A stretch of DNA of 64,000 nucleotides. It comes from JACVRW01 sp963825345. Its GTDB lineage: Bacteria > Actinomycetota > Thermoleophilia > Solirubrobacterales > Thermoleophilaceae. The translations under genes were made by a program, and so were the position numbers. The notes below the pieces were generated by a model. It was given only the letters and a program-made list of their open reading frames with translations. It had not been told where the DNA came from and made no database searches. The stretch lies in the NCBI GenBank assembly GCA_963825345.1, contig CAWGSQ010000005.1, positions 124,001-188,000 on the forward strand, read 5' to 3'. This document shows, piece after piece, positions 41,960 through 50,428 of the stretch (position 1 is its first letter; each line of letters starts with the position of its first letter).

Positions 41960-43699
41960 ATGCGCTCCCGGTACGGCATAGCCGTCGTGGCTGCGCTGGT
42001 GGCTCTACCCGCGGCGGCCGAGGCGGCGCCCGGCACGCTCGACCTGCGGCAGTCATTCGACCACTCGCGCGGTGTGTACGTGGAGGGAGCGGTGTCGTAC
42101 GTGCGCGTCCGGGGCGTACGCGGCAAGCTGGTGGTTGCCAAGCGCTCACGCCGGCCGGCCTTTCGGATGTTGCGCCACCTGGCGCCCGGCCGCTACCGGG
42201 TGATCAGCTACCAGCGGCCGTGCGACGGCAACTGCGGGATGCTCGACCCGCCCACCGACCGTTGCGCTGGGCGCGTGCGGATCCTCTCCGGCGGCCTGAC
42301 CAAGGTGGCGGTGCGGGTCCGCCCGGGCCGCCGCTGCACGATCGGCCGCAATGCCCTGCCGGCTCGCTTCCCGCCCGTCCGGCGCGTGCGCGCGGTCCAG
42401 CGCTGGCTGCGGACGCGCGGCGGCATCAACTCGTGGGCGCTCGTGGATACCTGGGGGCGCATGCACAGGTTCGCCCCGGAGCGCGTGTACGTGAGCGCGA
42501 GCCTCGTGAAGGCGATGCTGCTGGTGGCATACCTGCGCGGTATCGGCAACAGAGCACCAGATGCCGGCGAGCGGGCGTCGCTCGGCCCGATGATCACCGC
42601 GTCGTCGAACGACGCAGCGGACACGGTCTACTACCGCGTTGGAGACGCGGCCCTCCACCGGCTCGCTCGCCTGGTCGGGATGCGGCACTTTTCGGTGGCG
42701 GGCTACTGGGGGAACGCCCAACTCACCGCGGAGGACCAGGCGCGGTTCTTCAACAGGATCGACAGGTTCGTCCCCCGGGCCTCGCGCGGCTACGCCCGCA
42801 CGCTTCTGTCGTCGATCGTCAGCTTCCAGCGCTGGGGCTTCTCGCGCTACTCGCTTGCCGCCGGCTTCAAGACCTTCTTCAAGGGCGGCTGGCGAGGGAC
42901 GGGCGCCGGGCAGCTCGTCCACGAGGCGGCTCTGTTCGAGCGCGGGCGCACTCGGATCTCGATGGCGGTGCTCAGCGATGGGAATTCGTCACATGAGTAT
43001 GGGACGGAGACGTTGCGGGGGGTTGCTCAACGGGTGTTCGCGACGGGCCGGCGGGCGCGGGCGCAGCAGGCTCCGCCGGCGAACGACGCACCGAAGGAGG
43101 GCCCATCCCAGGAGGCGCCGCGCAAGGAGGCGGGCTCTCCTGCCACGCGCCGCGCCGGGCTCGTCGATGTGCATCGCTTTGCGCCGAGCATTCGGGTGAA
43201 TCTGTCCTACCGGACCAAGCACAACGAGACGGGCGCTCGGCTGCCGGGCTACTGCGAGAACTGGGCGCTGATGCACGAGCGGGCCGCCTTCAACCTCGGC
43301 CAGGCGCAGCGCCACCTCCGCAAGAAGGGAATCGGGCTCCTGATCCTCGATGCCTACCGTCCGGTGCGCGCGACGGAGGCGCTTGTGCGCTGGGCCGAGC
43401 GAACGGGTCGAGGGGGCGCCGTGGGCACGTACATCGCCCGGCGCAGCCGCCACAACACGGGCAGCGCGGTGGACATCACGCTCGTCCGCTTCCGCGACGG
43501 CAGGCGCCTCCGCATGGGCGGCTTTGCCTTCGGCCCCAGCTCCCACACCTACAACGCCAGCGGGCGCATCCTCCGCAACCGGCTCACCCTCAAGAACGCG
43601 ATGGAGCGCTTCCACTTCGGCGCCTACCTGAACGAGTGGTGGCACTTCGAGCACGCAATACGACCGAATCGCTACCTGGACGTAACGCTGGGCTGCTGA
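41960..43699 (+). CDS. Secreted fusion: serine hydrolase (beta-lactamase-like) plus VanX-type D,D-dipeptidase
   Basis: A 579-residue exported protein (signal peptide 1 to about 22). Residues about 140-360 resemble a class A beta-lactamase/D,D-peptidase fold: SLVK (S181, K184), SSN (S215, N217) and KGG (308-310). After an Ala/Pro/Glu-rich linker (365-398), residues about 400-579 form a VanX/DdpX M15D dipeptidase with 'LDAYRPVRA', zinc ligands H498 and D505 in 'SRHNTGSAVD', and the base-ligand pair E559 and H562 in 'EWWH'. VanX cleaves D-Ala-D-Ala; the first domain may trim peptidoglycan stems and feed the second (inference). A conserved palindromic repeat follows the gene. Confidence 0.85.
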   Translation: MRSRYGIAVVAALVALPAAAEAAPGTLDLRQSFDHSRGVYVEGAVSYVRVRGVRGKLVVAKRSRRPAFRMLRHLAPGRYRVISYQRPCDGNCGMLDPPTDRCAGRVRILSGGLTKVAVRVRPGRRCTIGRNALPARFPPVRRVRAVQRWLRTRGGINSWALVDTWGRMHRFAPERVYVSASLVKAMLLVAYLRGIGNRAPDAGERASLGPMITASSNDAADTVYYRVGDAALHRLARLVGMRHFSVAGYWGNAQLTAEDQARFFNRIDRFVPRASRGYARTLLSSIVSFQRWGFSRYSLAAGFKTFFKGGWRGTGAGQLVHEAALFERGRTRISMAVLSDGNSSHEYGTETLRGVAQRVFATGRRARAQQAPPANDAPKEGPSQEAPRKEAGSPATRRAGLVDVHRFAPSIRVNLSYRTKHNETGARLPGYCENWALMHERAAFNLGQAQRHLRKKGIGLLILDAYRPVRATEALVRWAERTGRGGAVGTYIARRSRHNTGSAVDITLVRFRDGRRLRMGGFAFGPSSHTYNASGRILRNRLTLKNAMERFHFGAYLNEWWHFEHAIRPNRYLDVTLGC

Positions 43700-43717
43700 G
43701 CCGCCAGCCCGGCGCCA

Positions 43718-43762
43718 GGTGTGTCATCTCGGTGGCGGATATAGCCACTCGGATGACACACC
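43718..43762 (+). repeat. Conserved palindromic element, copy 1
   Basis: The outer arms GGTGTGTCATC (43718-43728) and GATGACACACC (43752-43762) pair perfectly, and the inner arms GTGGC and GCCAC enclose the loop GGATATA. A second copy with the same loop and orientation relative to the gene before it lies at 58885-58937. It starts 19 bases after the stop of the VanX fusion gene and ends 70 bases before nadE, so it may end transcription or protect the 3' end. Confidence 0.8.
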
Positions 43763-43831
43763 CGGCAGGACCGGGCCGGGCGCTGCCCGTCAATGCAGTC
43801 TTTCGGGCACCAGACCCGCGATAATGGAGAC

Positions 43832-45625
43832 ATGCCGGAGCGCACCGACCTCCTGCGGGTTGCCCTCGCGCAGCTGAACCCGACCGTCGGGGACATCCGC
43901 GGCAACGCCCGCAAGATCTCCGAGGGGATCGCCCGCGCTCGCGACGAGGGTGCCTCGCTCGTGGTGTTCCCCGAGCTGTGTCTCACCGGCTATCCGCCCG
44001 AGGACCTGCTGCTGAAGACCAGCTTCCTGGATGCCGCCGACGCCGCGCTTCAGGAGCTCGCTGGTCAGACCCAGGGGATCGCCGCCGTGGTGGGCTACCC
44101 CGAGAAGGCCGAGGACGTCTACAACAGCGCCGCGGTTCTCGCCGACGGCGGCGTGGTGGCCACCTACCGCAAGATGTACCTGCCGAACTACGGCGTCTTC
44201 GACGAGCAGCGTTACTTCCAGTCGGGCGCGGAGGCGGCGATCGTCGAGCTGAACGGCGTGCCGATCGGGCTCAGCATCTGCGAGGACATCTGGGAGCCGG
44301 GCCCGCCGGCCATGACCGAGGCGCTCGCCGGCGCGCAGGTGATCGTGAACCTGTCCGCCTCGCCGTATCGCCGCGGCGTGGGCAAGGGCCGCGAGCGGAT
44401 GCTGATCCAGCGCGCGGTGGACAACCTCACGGCCGTGGTCTTCGTGAACACGGTGGGCGGCCAGGACGAGCTCGTCTTCGACGGCCACAGCCTCGCGATC
44501 GACCAGGACGGGCAGATCCTGGCGAGGGCGCCGCAGTTCGAGGAGGCGCTCACCCTCTGCACGATCGACCCGCGCGCGATCACGGCCGCGCGCCTGCGCG
44601 ACACGCGCCATCGCGCGAACGTGCGAAGGCAGCGGCGCGGAGGACGCACCGCCGAGCCAGCGGTGTTCACCCTGGCGAGCATTCAGACCGACTCGCAGGA
44701 CGGCGCCGAGGTGGTGTCCGGCGAGCTGGCCGACACGCTCGGCCCCGAGGCGGAGGTCTACGCCGCGCTGCGCACCGGGCTCCACGACTACGTGGAGAAG
44801 AACGGCTTCGAGCGCGTGGTGATCGCGCTCTCCGGCGGGATCGACTCGGCGCTCGCCGCGCTGGTGGCGGCCGACGCGCTCGGCCCGGACCGGGTCACGT
44901 GCGTGTCGATGCCTTCCCCCTATTCCAGCGAGGGCACGCGCAACGACGCCCGTGCGATCGCCGAGAACCTCGGGGTCGACTTCCGCGAGATCGGTATCGA
45001 CCAGGCGATGAGCACTTACGAGGACATGCTCCGCGAGGCCTTCGAGGGGCAGGAGCCGGACGTGACCGAGGAGAACGTCCAGGCCCGCATCCGCGGCAAC
45101 GTGGTGATGGCGCTCTCCAACAAGTTCGGCTGGCTCGTGCTGGCCACCGGCAACAAGTCGGAGATGTCGGTGGGCTACGCCACGCTCTATGGAGACATGG
45201 CGGGCGGCTTCGCCGTCCTCAAGGACGTCTACAAGGGTTGGGTCTACAGGCTCGTGCGCTGGCGCAACGAGGAGGCGGGGAGCGAGCTGGTGCCGGCGTC
45301 GGTCCTGGACCGCCCGCCGTCCGCGGAACTGCGCCACGAGCAGCGCGACGACGAGTCGCTCCCGCCCTACGACGTGCTCGACCTGATCCTCGAGGGCTAT
45401 ATCGAGGAGGACCTCGACGCCGTGGAACTCGTGCACCGCGGCCTGCCCGCCGAGGACGTTGAGCGCGTGATCCGCCTGGTGGACCGGTCGGAGTACAAGC
45501 GCCGTCAGGCTCCCCCCGGGATCAAGATCTCCGCCCGTGCGTTCGGCCGCGACCGCCGGCTCCCGATCACGAACCGCTACGAGAGCTCGGCCGATCCCGC
45601 CGAGCGACGCCTCAGGGCGCTTTAG
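43832..45625 (+). CDS. nadE: Glutamine-dependent NAD+ synthetase
   Basis: A 597-residue two-domain enzyme. The N-terminal nitrilase-type glutaminase has the triad E48 ('FPELCLTGY'), K114 ('YRKMYLPNYG') and C150 ('SICEDIW'). The C-terminal synthetase has the ATP loop SGGIDS (334-339) and 'ATGNKSEMSVGYATLYGDM'. Ammonia freed from glutamine amidates nicotinic acid adenine dinucleotide to NAD+. ATG at 43832 is preceded by GGAGA. Its 3' end overlaps the convergent thioesterase gene by 14 bases. Confidence 0.95.
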   Translation: MPERTDLLRVALAQLNPTVGDIRGNARKISEGIARARDEGASLVVFPELCLTGYPPEDLLLKTSFLDAADAALQELAGQTQGIAAVVGYPEKAEDVYNSAAVLADGGVVATYRKMYLPNYGVFDEQRYFQSGAEAAIVELNGVPIGLSICEDIWEPGPPAMTEALAGAQVIVNLSASPYRRGVGKGRERMLIQRAVDNLTAVVFVNTVGGQDELVFDGHSLAIDQDGQILARAPQFEEALTLCTIDPRAITAARLRDTRHRANVRRQRRGGRTAEPAVFTLASIQTDSQDGAEVVSGELADTLGPEAEVYAALRTGLHDYVEKNGFERVVIALSGGIDSALAALVAADALGPDRVTCVSMPSPYSSEGTRNDARAIAENLGVDFREIGIDQAMSTYEDMLREAFEGQEPDVTEENVQARIRGNVVMALSNKFGWLVLATGNKSEMSVGYATLYGDMAGGFAVLKDVYKGWVYRLVRWRNEEAGSELVPASVLDRPPSAELRHEQRDDESLPPYDVLDLILEGYIEEDLDAVELVHRGLPAEDVERVIRLVDRSEYKRRQAPPGIKISARAFGRDRRLPITNRYESSADPAERRLRAL

Positions 45626-46022
45626 CCGGCCGCACCGCGAGCGTTACGCGCGAGGCGGCGCAGAGGCGGTCGTCGTCGTCCGTGAAGCGGACGTCCCAGA
45701 CCCAGCTGGTGCGCCCGCGGTGGATCGGCGTGCCCTCCGCGTGGACCACGCCCTCGGTGGCCGGGCGGAAGAAATGCGTGTGGTTCGACTGGCCCACCGC
45801 GAAGTTGCCGTCGCCCTCCACGGCCAGGTGCGTGGTGGCTGAGACCATCGACTCGGCGAGCGCTGCATACGCCCCGCCATGCACGAGGCCGAGCGGCTGT
45901 TTCACGCGCTTCTCGATCGCAAAGCGGCCTCGGCAGCGCTCCGGGCTCGCCTCGAGCATTTCGAAGCCGAGCACGTCGTCGAGGGTGCCCGGCGCGGGAT
46001 AGGTCCGAACCGGCGAATCCAT
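45612..46022 (-). CDS. PaaI-type hotdog thioesterase
   Basis: A 136-residue hotdog-fold protein. 'QPLGLVHGGAYAALAESMVS' carries the conserved HGG with the catalytic acidic residue E on the following helix, and 'NHTHFFRPATEGVVHAEGTPIHRGRT' is the second half of the fold. Such enzymes hydrolyse acyl-CoA thioesters, often aromatic ones. ATG at 46022 gives a full domain; reading stays open upstream, but that part would overlap the divergent gene at 46052. Confidence 0.85.
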   Translation of the reverse strand: MDSPVRTYPAPGTLDDVLGFEMLEASPERCRGRFAIEKRVKQPLGLVHGGAYAALAESMVSATTHLAVEGDGNFAVGQSNHTHFFRPATEGVVHAEGTPIHRGRTSWVWDVRFTDDDDRLCAASRVTLAVRPAKAP

Positions 46023-46051
46023 ACGGGCGGGCACACTACAGTTCGCCCCGA

Positions 46052-47074
46052 ATGGCCACCTTCGATCAGCTGTCGCCTGAGAAGCGGGCGATTGTCGAGC
46101 TCGTCCTTCAGCAGGGGAAGACCTACCCCGAGCTCGCAGAGATGCTCGGCATGCCGGAGCCGCGCGTGCGCGAGCTGGCGCGCGACGCGCTCGTGGAGCT
46201 CGCCCCCGTGAGCGTGAGGGGCGTGGAGGAGGACTGGCGCGGCCAGCTCGCCGACTACGTGCTCGGCCAGCAGTCGGGACCCGAGGCCACCGCCACCAAG
46301 GGGCACCTGCGCCGCTCGGAGGCCGCACGCAGCTGGGCGCGTTCGCTCCTTGACTCACTCGAGCAGCTCTACGCGAACGGCTCCGTGCCCGCGATCCCGG
46401 ATGGCGAGCGCGGCCGGTCGGCTAGGCGACCCGCTCCCGCTGCTGCCGCGGCGTCTGGGTTCGCGCCGGACGAGCGCGCCGGTGGATCCCGCGGACTCTC
46501 GACCGCCGACCCCGTTATGCGCCGGCGCCTACTCGCCGGGGCGGGTGTCGCAGCCCTCGTGCTGCTGATCGCCGTCCTGCTGTGGCCGATCGGCGTCTTG
46601 ACCGGCGACGACGATGAGGGCAGCACCGCCAGCAGCAGCGAGAGCGCCCAGCCGGCCGCGCAGACCACACCCGAGCAGAACCAGCCGGCTACCAACGGAC
46701 CCGCCGGTATCGCGATCGTGGTCGACCGCGCCGGCAAGAAGCAGCTGCTCGTGCGGGCCGCCAAGCTCGCGCCGAGCGGCCAGAACGAGGGCTACTACGT
46801 CTGGCTGTACAACAGCGCCGGCGACGCGAAGTCGCTCGGCGGCCAGGTCACCGACCAGCAGGGCAACTACCAGGCGGTGGGCCCCTTCCCGGCTGACTAC
46901 GCGAAGTACAAGTACATCGACATCACTAAGCAGGCGATCGGCAGCAGCTCGAACATCAAGCACTCCGGAGAGTCGGTCCTGCGCGGACCGATGCCGAAGA
47001 TCCAGGCCGGCAAGAAGGGCACCGCGAAGAAGCCGGCCGCCGTAGGCCAGACGGTCCTCCAGCCCCCGGGCTAG
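46052..47074 (+). CDS. HTH - transmembrane - RskA-like extracellular protein
   Basis: A 340-residue protein. Residues 1-50 resemble sigma-70 region 4 ('LSPEKRAIVELVLQQGKTYP', 'ELAEMLGMPEPRVRELARDAL'). A helical, Ala-rich linker follows, then one membrane helix (about 160-183), a Ser/Gln/Asp linker and an outer beta domain ('GYYVWLYNSAGDAKSLGGQV') similar to the anti-sigma-K (RskA) C-terminal domain. This puts a DNA- or sigma-like module inside the cell and a sensor-like module outside in one chain. No separate sigma factor gene lies beside it. Probably a membrane-bound regulator; unproven. Confidence 0.7.
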   Translation: MATFDQLSPEKRAIVELVLQQGKTYPELAEMLGMPEPRVRELARDALVELAPVSVRGVEEDWRGQLADYVLGQQSGPEATATKGHLRRSEAARSWARSLLDSLEQLYANGSVPAIPDGERGRSARRPAPAAAAASGFAPDERAGGSRGLSTADPVMRRRLLAGAGVAALVLLIAVLLWPIGVLTGDDDEGSTASSSESAQPAAQTTPEQNQPATNGPAGIAIVVDRAGKKQLLVRAAKLAPSGQNEGYYVWLYNSAGDAKSLGGQVTDQQGNYQAVGPFPADYAKYKYIDITKQAIGSSSNIKHSGESVLRGPMPKIQAGKKGTAKKPAAVGQTVLQPPG

Positions 47075-47095
47075 CCCGGCCGAGTTCGCCGGCCC

Positions 47096-48712
47096 CTAGG
47101 GCAGCAGCTTCCCGGGGTTCATGATCCCGGCCGGGTCGAGCCGCTCCTTCGCTGCCCGGATCAGCTCGATGCCGAGCTCGCCGATCTCCGCGCGCATCCA
47201 CTGCCTGTGGTCGCGACCGATTGCGTGGTGGTGGGTGATCGTCCCGCCGCCCGCCACGATTGCCTCGGATGCGGCCGTCTTGGCTGCGCGCCACTGCTCG
47301 AGCGCGTCGTCCTCCTGGCGCGCGAGGAACGTGAAGTAGAGCGAGGCGCCCGAGGGATACAGGTGCGAGACGTGGCACATCACGAGCGGCGGCGTGCCGC
47401 GCTCCCCGAGCGTCGTGCGCAGGGCGCCGACCACTGCGCCGTGGAGGGTCTCCAGGTTGGCCCAGCTCGTGGCCGTCTCGAGCGTCTCCACCATCACGCA
47501 CCGGTCGAGCAGCTCGTCGCGCAGGTACGGCCCCGTGTAACGGCTGCGAAGCCACGCCTCGCCCGGCCGCGGGCCGAGCGCGATGCCGCCGCCGGCGCGC
47601 AGAAGCCCGGCCGTGTGCCGCCGCCTGCGCTCCACGTCCTCCTCCTCGCCCTCGAACCCGAGGATCGCTATGCAGCCTCCCTCGTGGCCCCGCAGGCGCA
47701 GATAGCGCCGCCCCAGCCCCTCCGCGCGGCTGCCGGAGGACGCCATCGCCATCGAAAGCCCGGTCTCGGCCTCGTCCGAGAGCCGGTTCACGTCGGCGGA
47801 CGCCTCCGCCTGCTCCATCACGCGAAACGCGTCGCAGCCCTCGGCGAAGCTCGCAAACGACCAGCCCTCGTAACGGCGGAAGGCGGGTGCGGGGCGCACG
47901 CGCACGGTGGCCTCGCAGATCACGCCGAGCACGCCCTCGGAGCCCACGAGCAGCTCGCGCGTGCTCGGCCCCGCGGCCGATGCCGGCACCGCGCGCGTTC
48001 CGATCTCACCCGCCGGGGTCATGCAGCGCACCGCCTCCACCAGCTCGTCGATCCGCCCGTAGCCCGTGGATGCCTGGCCCGCCGAGCGCGTGGCCACCCA
48101 GCCGCCCACCGTGGAGTACTCGAACGACTGCGGGAAGTGGCCGAGCGTGACGCCCTCGGCGGCGAGCCGCCGCTCCGCCTCCGGTCCGAACAGGCCGGCG
48201 TCGAGGCGCGCCGTGAGCGAGGTCCGGTCGACCTCCACCGTGGAGCTCAGCCTGCCCAGGTCGAGCGACACCGCGGCGTCCATCCCGTCCCGCACCGGCT
48301 CCACGCCGCCCACCACGCTCGTGCCGCCGCCGAACGGGATCACAGCCACGCGGTGCTCCGCGCACGCGGCCAGCACGGCCGCCACCTTCTCGGCGGAGTC
48401 GGGCAGCACCACGGCATCCGGCGCGCTCGACGCGTCCCCGGAGCGAATCCGGACGAGATCGGGATAGGAGCGCCCCACCGCGTGCCCGATCCGGTCCTCG
48501 CGTGCGTCGCGCACGTGCTCGGCGCCCACCGCCGCCACCAGCCGCTCACGCGCCGCGGCGGCCAGCCGCGAGTCCGGGAGCGACACCTCGTCCAGGGCCA
48601 CGGGCGGCCGCCGAGCCGCCGGATCGGTGTCGAGCCCGTCGCGCAGCAGTGCCTCGGCGGCCGGCGGCAGAGCCACCGCGTGGCCGTCCTCTCCCCACCC
48701 CCACCAGCGCAT
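47096..48712 (-). CDS. FAD-binding oxidase, alkyldihydroxyacetonephosphate synthase-like
   Basis: A 538-residue VAO/PCMH-type flavoprotein. The N-terminus 'MRWWGWGEDG' and the FAD domain 'PFGGGTSVVGGVEPV' and 'HFPQSFEYSTVGGWVATRS' are strongly like AGPS, and the C-terminal 'THHHAIGRDHRQWM' holds the histidines that AGPS uses at its active site. AGPS replaces the acyl chain of acyl-DHAP by an alkyl chain in ether-lipid synthesis; bacterial homologues may act on other substrates. Its ATG overlaps the preceding TGA (TGATG). It is the last gene of the minus-strand run that begins with proS. Confidence 0.85.
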   Translation of the reverse strand: MRWWGWGEDGHAVALPPAAEALLRDGLDTDPAARRPPVALDEVSLPDSRLAAAARERLVAAVGAEHVRDAREDRIGHAVGRSYPDLVRIRSGDASSAPDAVVLPDSAEKVAAVLAACAEHRVAVIPFGGGTSVVGGVEPVRDGMDAAVSLDLGRLSSTVEVDRTSLTARLDAGLFGPEAERRLAAEGVTLGHFPQSFEYSTVGGWVATRSAGQASTGYGRIDELVEAVRCMTPAGEIGTRAVPASAAGPSTRELLVGSEGVLGVICEATVRVRPAPAFRRYEGWSFASFAEGCDAFRVMEQAEASADVNRLSDEAETGLSMAMASSGSRAEGLGRRYLRLRGHEGGCIAILGFEGEEEDVERRRRHTAGLLRAGGGIALGPRPGEAWLRSRYTGPYLRDELLDRCVMVETLETATSWANLETLHGAVVGALRTTLGERGTPPLVMCHVSHLYPSGASLYFTFLARQEDDALEQWRAAKTAASEAIVAGGGTITHHHAIGRDHRQWMRAEIGELGIELIRAAKERLDPAGIMNPGKLLP

Positions 48713-49155
48713 CAGGTCTCGTCCCCGAGCAGCTCCGCCAGCCCGTTCAGGGCCTCCTCGGCCTGCCGCCTGGCGGCAGCGCGCAGCTGCAACGGGCTGA
48801 AGCGCGCCCAGCCGCGCGGGCTCTGGTCGAGCGTCAGCCGCACGCGCGTGCCGCCGCTCGCCTCCGGCTCGAGCGTGATCTCGGTGCTCGCCGACGAGAG
48901 CAGCCGCTCGAACGGCGATTCCTCGAGCTCCTGCTTCCAGCGAAGCCGCTCCGGCTCGCGCGCCTCCACGCGCGTGTAGTCCGCGCGGACGCTCTTCCCC
49001 TTGGGGGACACGAGCACCGTGGTCCAGGCCTGCCGGCTGGCGTCCTCGACCCGCGACACCCCCGGCCACCAGGCCGGAAGACGAGCCGGATCGCTCACGA
49101 TCCGCCAGACGTCGTCGGGCGCGCCCGAGACCACGCGTTCGCGGCGGACAACCAT
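48712..49155 (-). CDS. SRPBCC family protein
   Basis: A 147-residue START-like protein beginning 'MVVRRERVVSGAPDDVWRIV', with 'PARLPAWWPGVSRVED', the strand 'SASTEITLEPEASGGTRVRL' and a C-terminal helix 'RRQAEEALNGLAELLG'. The fold makes a deep hydrophobic cavity. Both of its junctions are TGATG overlaps (with apt before and the AGPS-like gene after), so it is co-translated with them. It might bring a hydrophobic ligand to the flavoprotein, but that is only inference from position. Confidence 0.8.
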   Translation of the reverse strand: MVVRRERVVSGAPDDVWRIVSDPARLPAWWPGVSRVEDASRQAWTTVLVSPKGKSVRADYTRVEAREPERLRWKQELEESPFERLLSSASTEITLEPEASGGTRVRLTLDQSPRGWARFSPLQLRAAARRQAEEALNGLAELLGDET

Positions 49156-49676
49156 CACTCGTCTTCGACGACCACGAGCGACTGCACGTCGTAGCCCTTG
49201 AGCCGGTCGCGGCCGTGGAGGAAAGCCAGCTCGATCACGAACGCGCATCCTGCCACGACGCCGCCCGCCTGCTCCACGAGCTCGCAGAGGGCGCCCGCCG
49301 TGCCGCCCGTGGCGAGCAGGTCGTCGTGCACCAGCACGCGCGCGCCACCGCGGATCGCGTCGGAGTGCACCTCGAGAGCATCCACGCCGTACTCGAGCTG
49401 ATACTCGACCGACGAGACCGCGCGCGGCAGCTTGCCCGGCTTGCGCGCGAGGATGAAGCCGGAGTCCGACGCCACGGCCACCGCCGCGCCCAGCACGAAG
49501 CCGCGCGCCTCGGCGGACACCACGTAGTCGATCTCACGCGAGCGCGCGTACTCGGCGAGCTGGTCGACCGTGAAGCGGAGCGCCTCTGGGTCGAGGAACA
49601 GCGGCGTGATGTCCTTGAAGACGATCCCCGGCTTGGGGAAGTCCGGGATGTCCTGGATGTGGTCCTCGAGGCGCAC
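49155..49676 (-). CDS. apt: Adenine phosphoribosyltransferase
   Basis: A 173-residue type I phosphoribosyltransferase. 'IPDFPKPGIVFKDITPLF' is the family start, 'EARGFVLGAAVA' forms the base pocket, and the PRPP loop 'VLVHDDLLATGGTAGAL' is at 114-130. It makes AMP from adenine and PRPP in purine salvage. GTG at 49676 gives the usual length. It lies 11 bases after the MerR-type gene and overlaps the SRPBCC gene downstream. Confidence 0.95.
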   Translation of the reverse strand: MRLEDHIQDIPDFPKPGIVFKDITPLFLDPEALRFTVDQLAEYARSREIDYVVSAEARGFVLGAAVAVASDSGFILARKPGKLPRAVSSVEYQLEYGVDALEVHSDAIRGGARVLVHDDLLATGGTAGALCELVEQAGGVVAGCAFVIELAFLHGRDRLKGYDVQSLVVVEDE

Positions 49677-49687
49677 GTGCCGCCGCT

Positions 49688-50428
49688 TCAGCGAGCGAGC
49701 TTGCGCAGATCCCGGATCAGCAGCAGATGCTTGAGGTGGGAGGCGATCGCCGCCAGGTTCTCGAGTGCCTCGACCGCCTCCTTGCGCCGCTCCGGGTTAC
49801 GCGACCGGAGCGCCGGCGCCAGGATCTGCTCGAGCAGCGCGGCCTCGCGGTCCGCCGAGGTGCGGAACACGCGCAGGTTGCGGCCGCCCACCCCGAAGCG
49901 CTTCAGCTCCCCAACGGCGCGGATGATTTCGCGCTCGGTGTCGTCGTAGAGCGTCTCGCCCTCGTGGCGCTCGCCCTTGATCACCCCGAAGTCCTCGAGC
50001 TCCTTCACGAGCGACTGGTCCGCGCCGGTCTCCTCGAGCACCTCCGCGAGCCGGTACAGCGAGCCGGGTCCGCGCAGCGCGAAGCTCGTGCGCCGCACGG
50101 CGCCGCGCGGCTCGGCGTCGGCATCCGGCTTGGCCACCTCCGTGTCGCCGCGCCCAGCAGCGAGCTCCTGGCGGATCACCCGCAGCGGCAGGAACTCGTC
50201 GCGCTGGAGGCGCAGAATCGTGCGCAGCCGGTCCACGTCGGCGGCCTGGTAGAGCCGGTAACCGCCCGGGGTGCGCCGCGGTGTGAGCAGCTTCTGGTCC
50301 TCGAGGTAGCGGATCTTCGAGATCGAGATGTCCGGGAACTCACGCTCGAGCTGCTTGGAGACCGCCCCGATCGTGAGCGCCTTCTCCTTGCGCGGAGGTG
50401 CGTCGTGTGTGACCTCGGGGGTGCTCAC
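49688..50428 (-). CDS. MerR-family regulator (FtsR-like)
   Basis: A 246-residue protein. The winged helix-turn-helix 'LTIGAVSKQLEREFPDISIS' and 'KIRYLEDQKLLTPRRTPGGY' is typical of MerR, with 'RLYQAADVDRLRTILRLQ' after it. A second half of about 120 residues has no metal-binding cysteines. It sits directly after an FHA gene (GTGA overlap), the arrangement known for FtsR next to garA/odhI in corynebacteria and mycobacteria, where FtsR activates ftsZ. I infer the same family. Confidence 0.82.
   Translation of the reverse strand: MSTPEVTHDAPPRKEKALTIGAVSKQLEREFPDISISKIRYLEDQKLLTPRRTPGGYRLYQAADVDRLRTILRLQRDEFLPLRVIRQELAAGRGDTEVAKPDADAEPRGAVRRTSFALRGPGSLYRLAEVLEETGADQSLVKELEDFGVIKGERHEGETLYDDTEREIIRAVGELKRFGVGGRNLRVFRTSADREAALLEQILAPALRSRNPERRKEAVEALENLAAIASHLKHLLLIRDLRKLAR

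Noticed and set aside
43790..45436. A 548-codon minus-strand open frame opposite nadE
   Set aside because: Same composition artefact; nadE has all catalytic residues in its frame.
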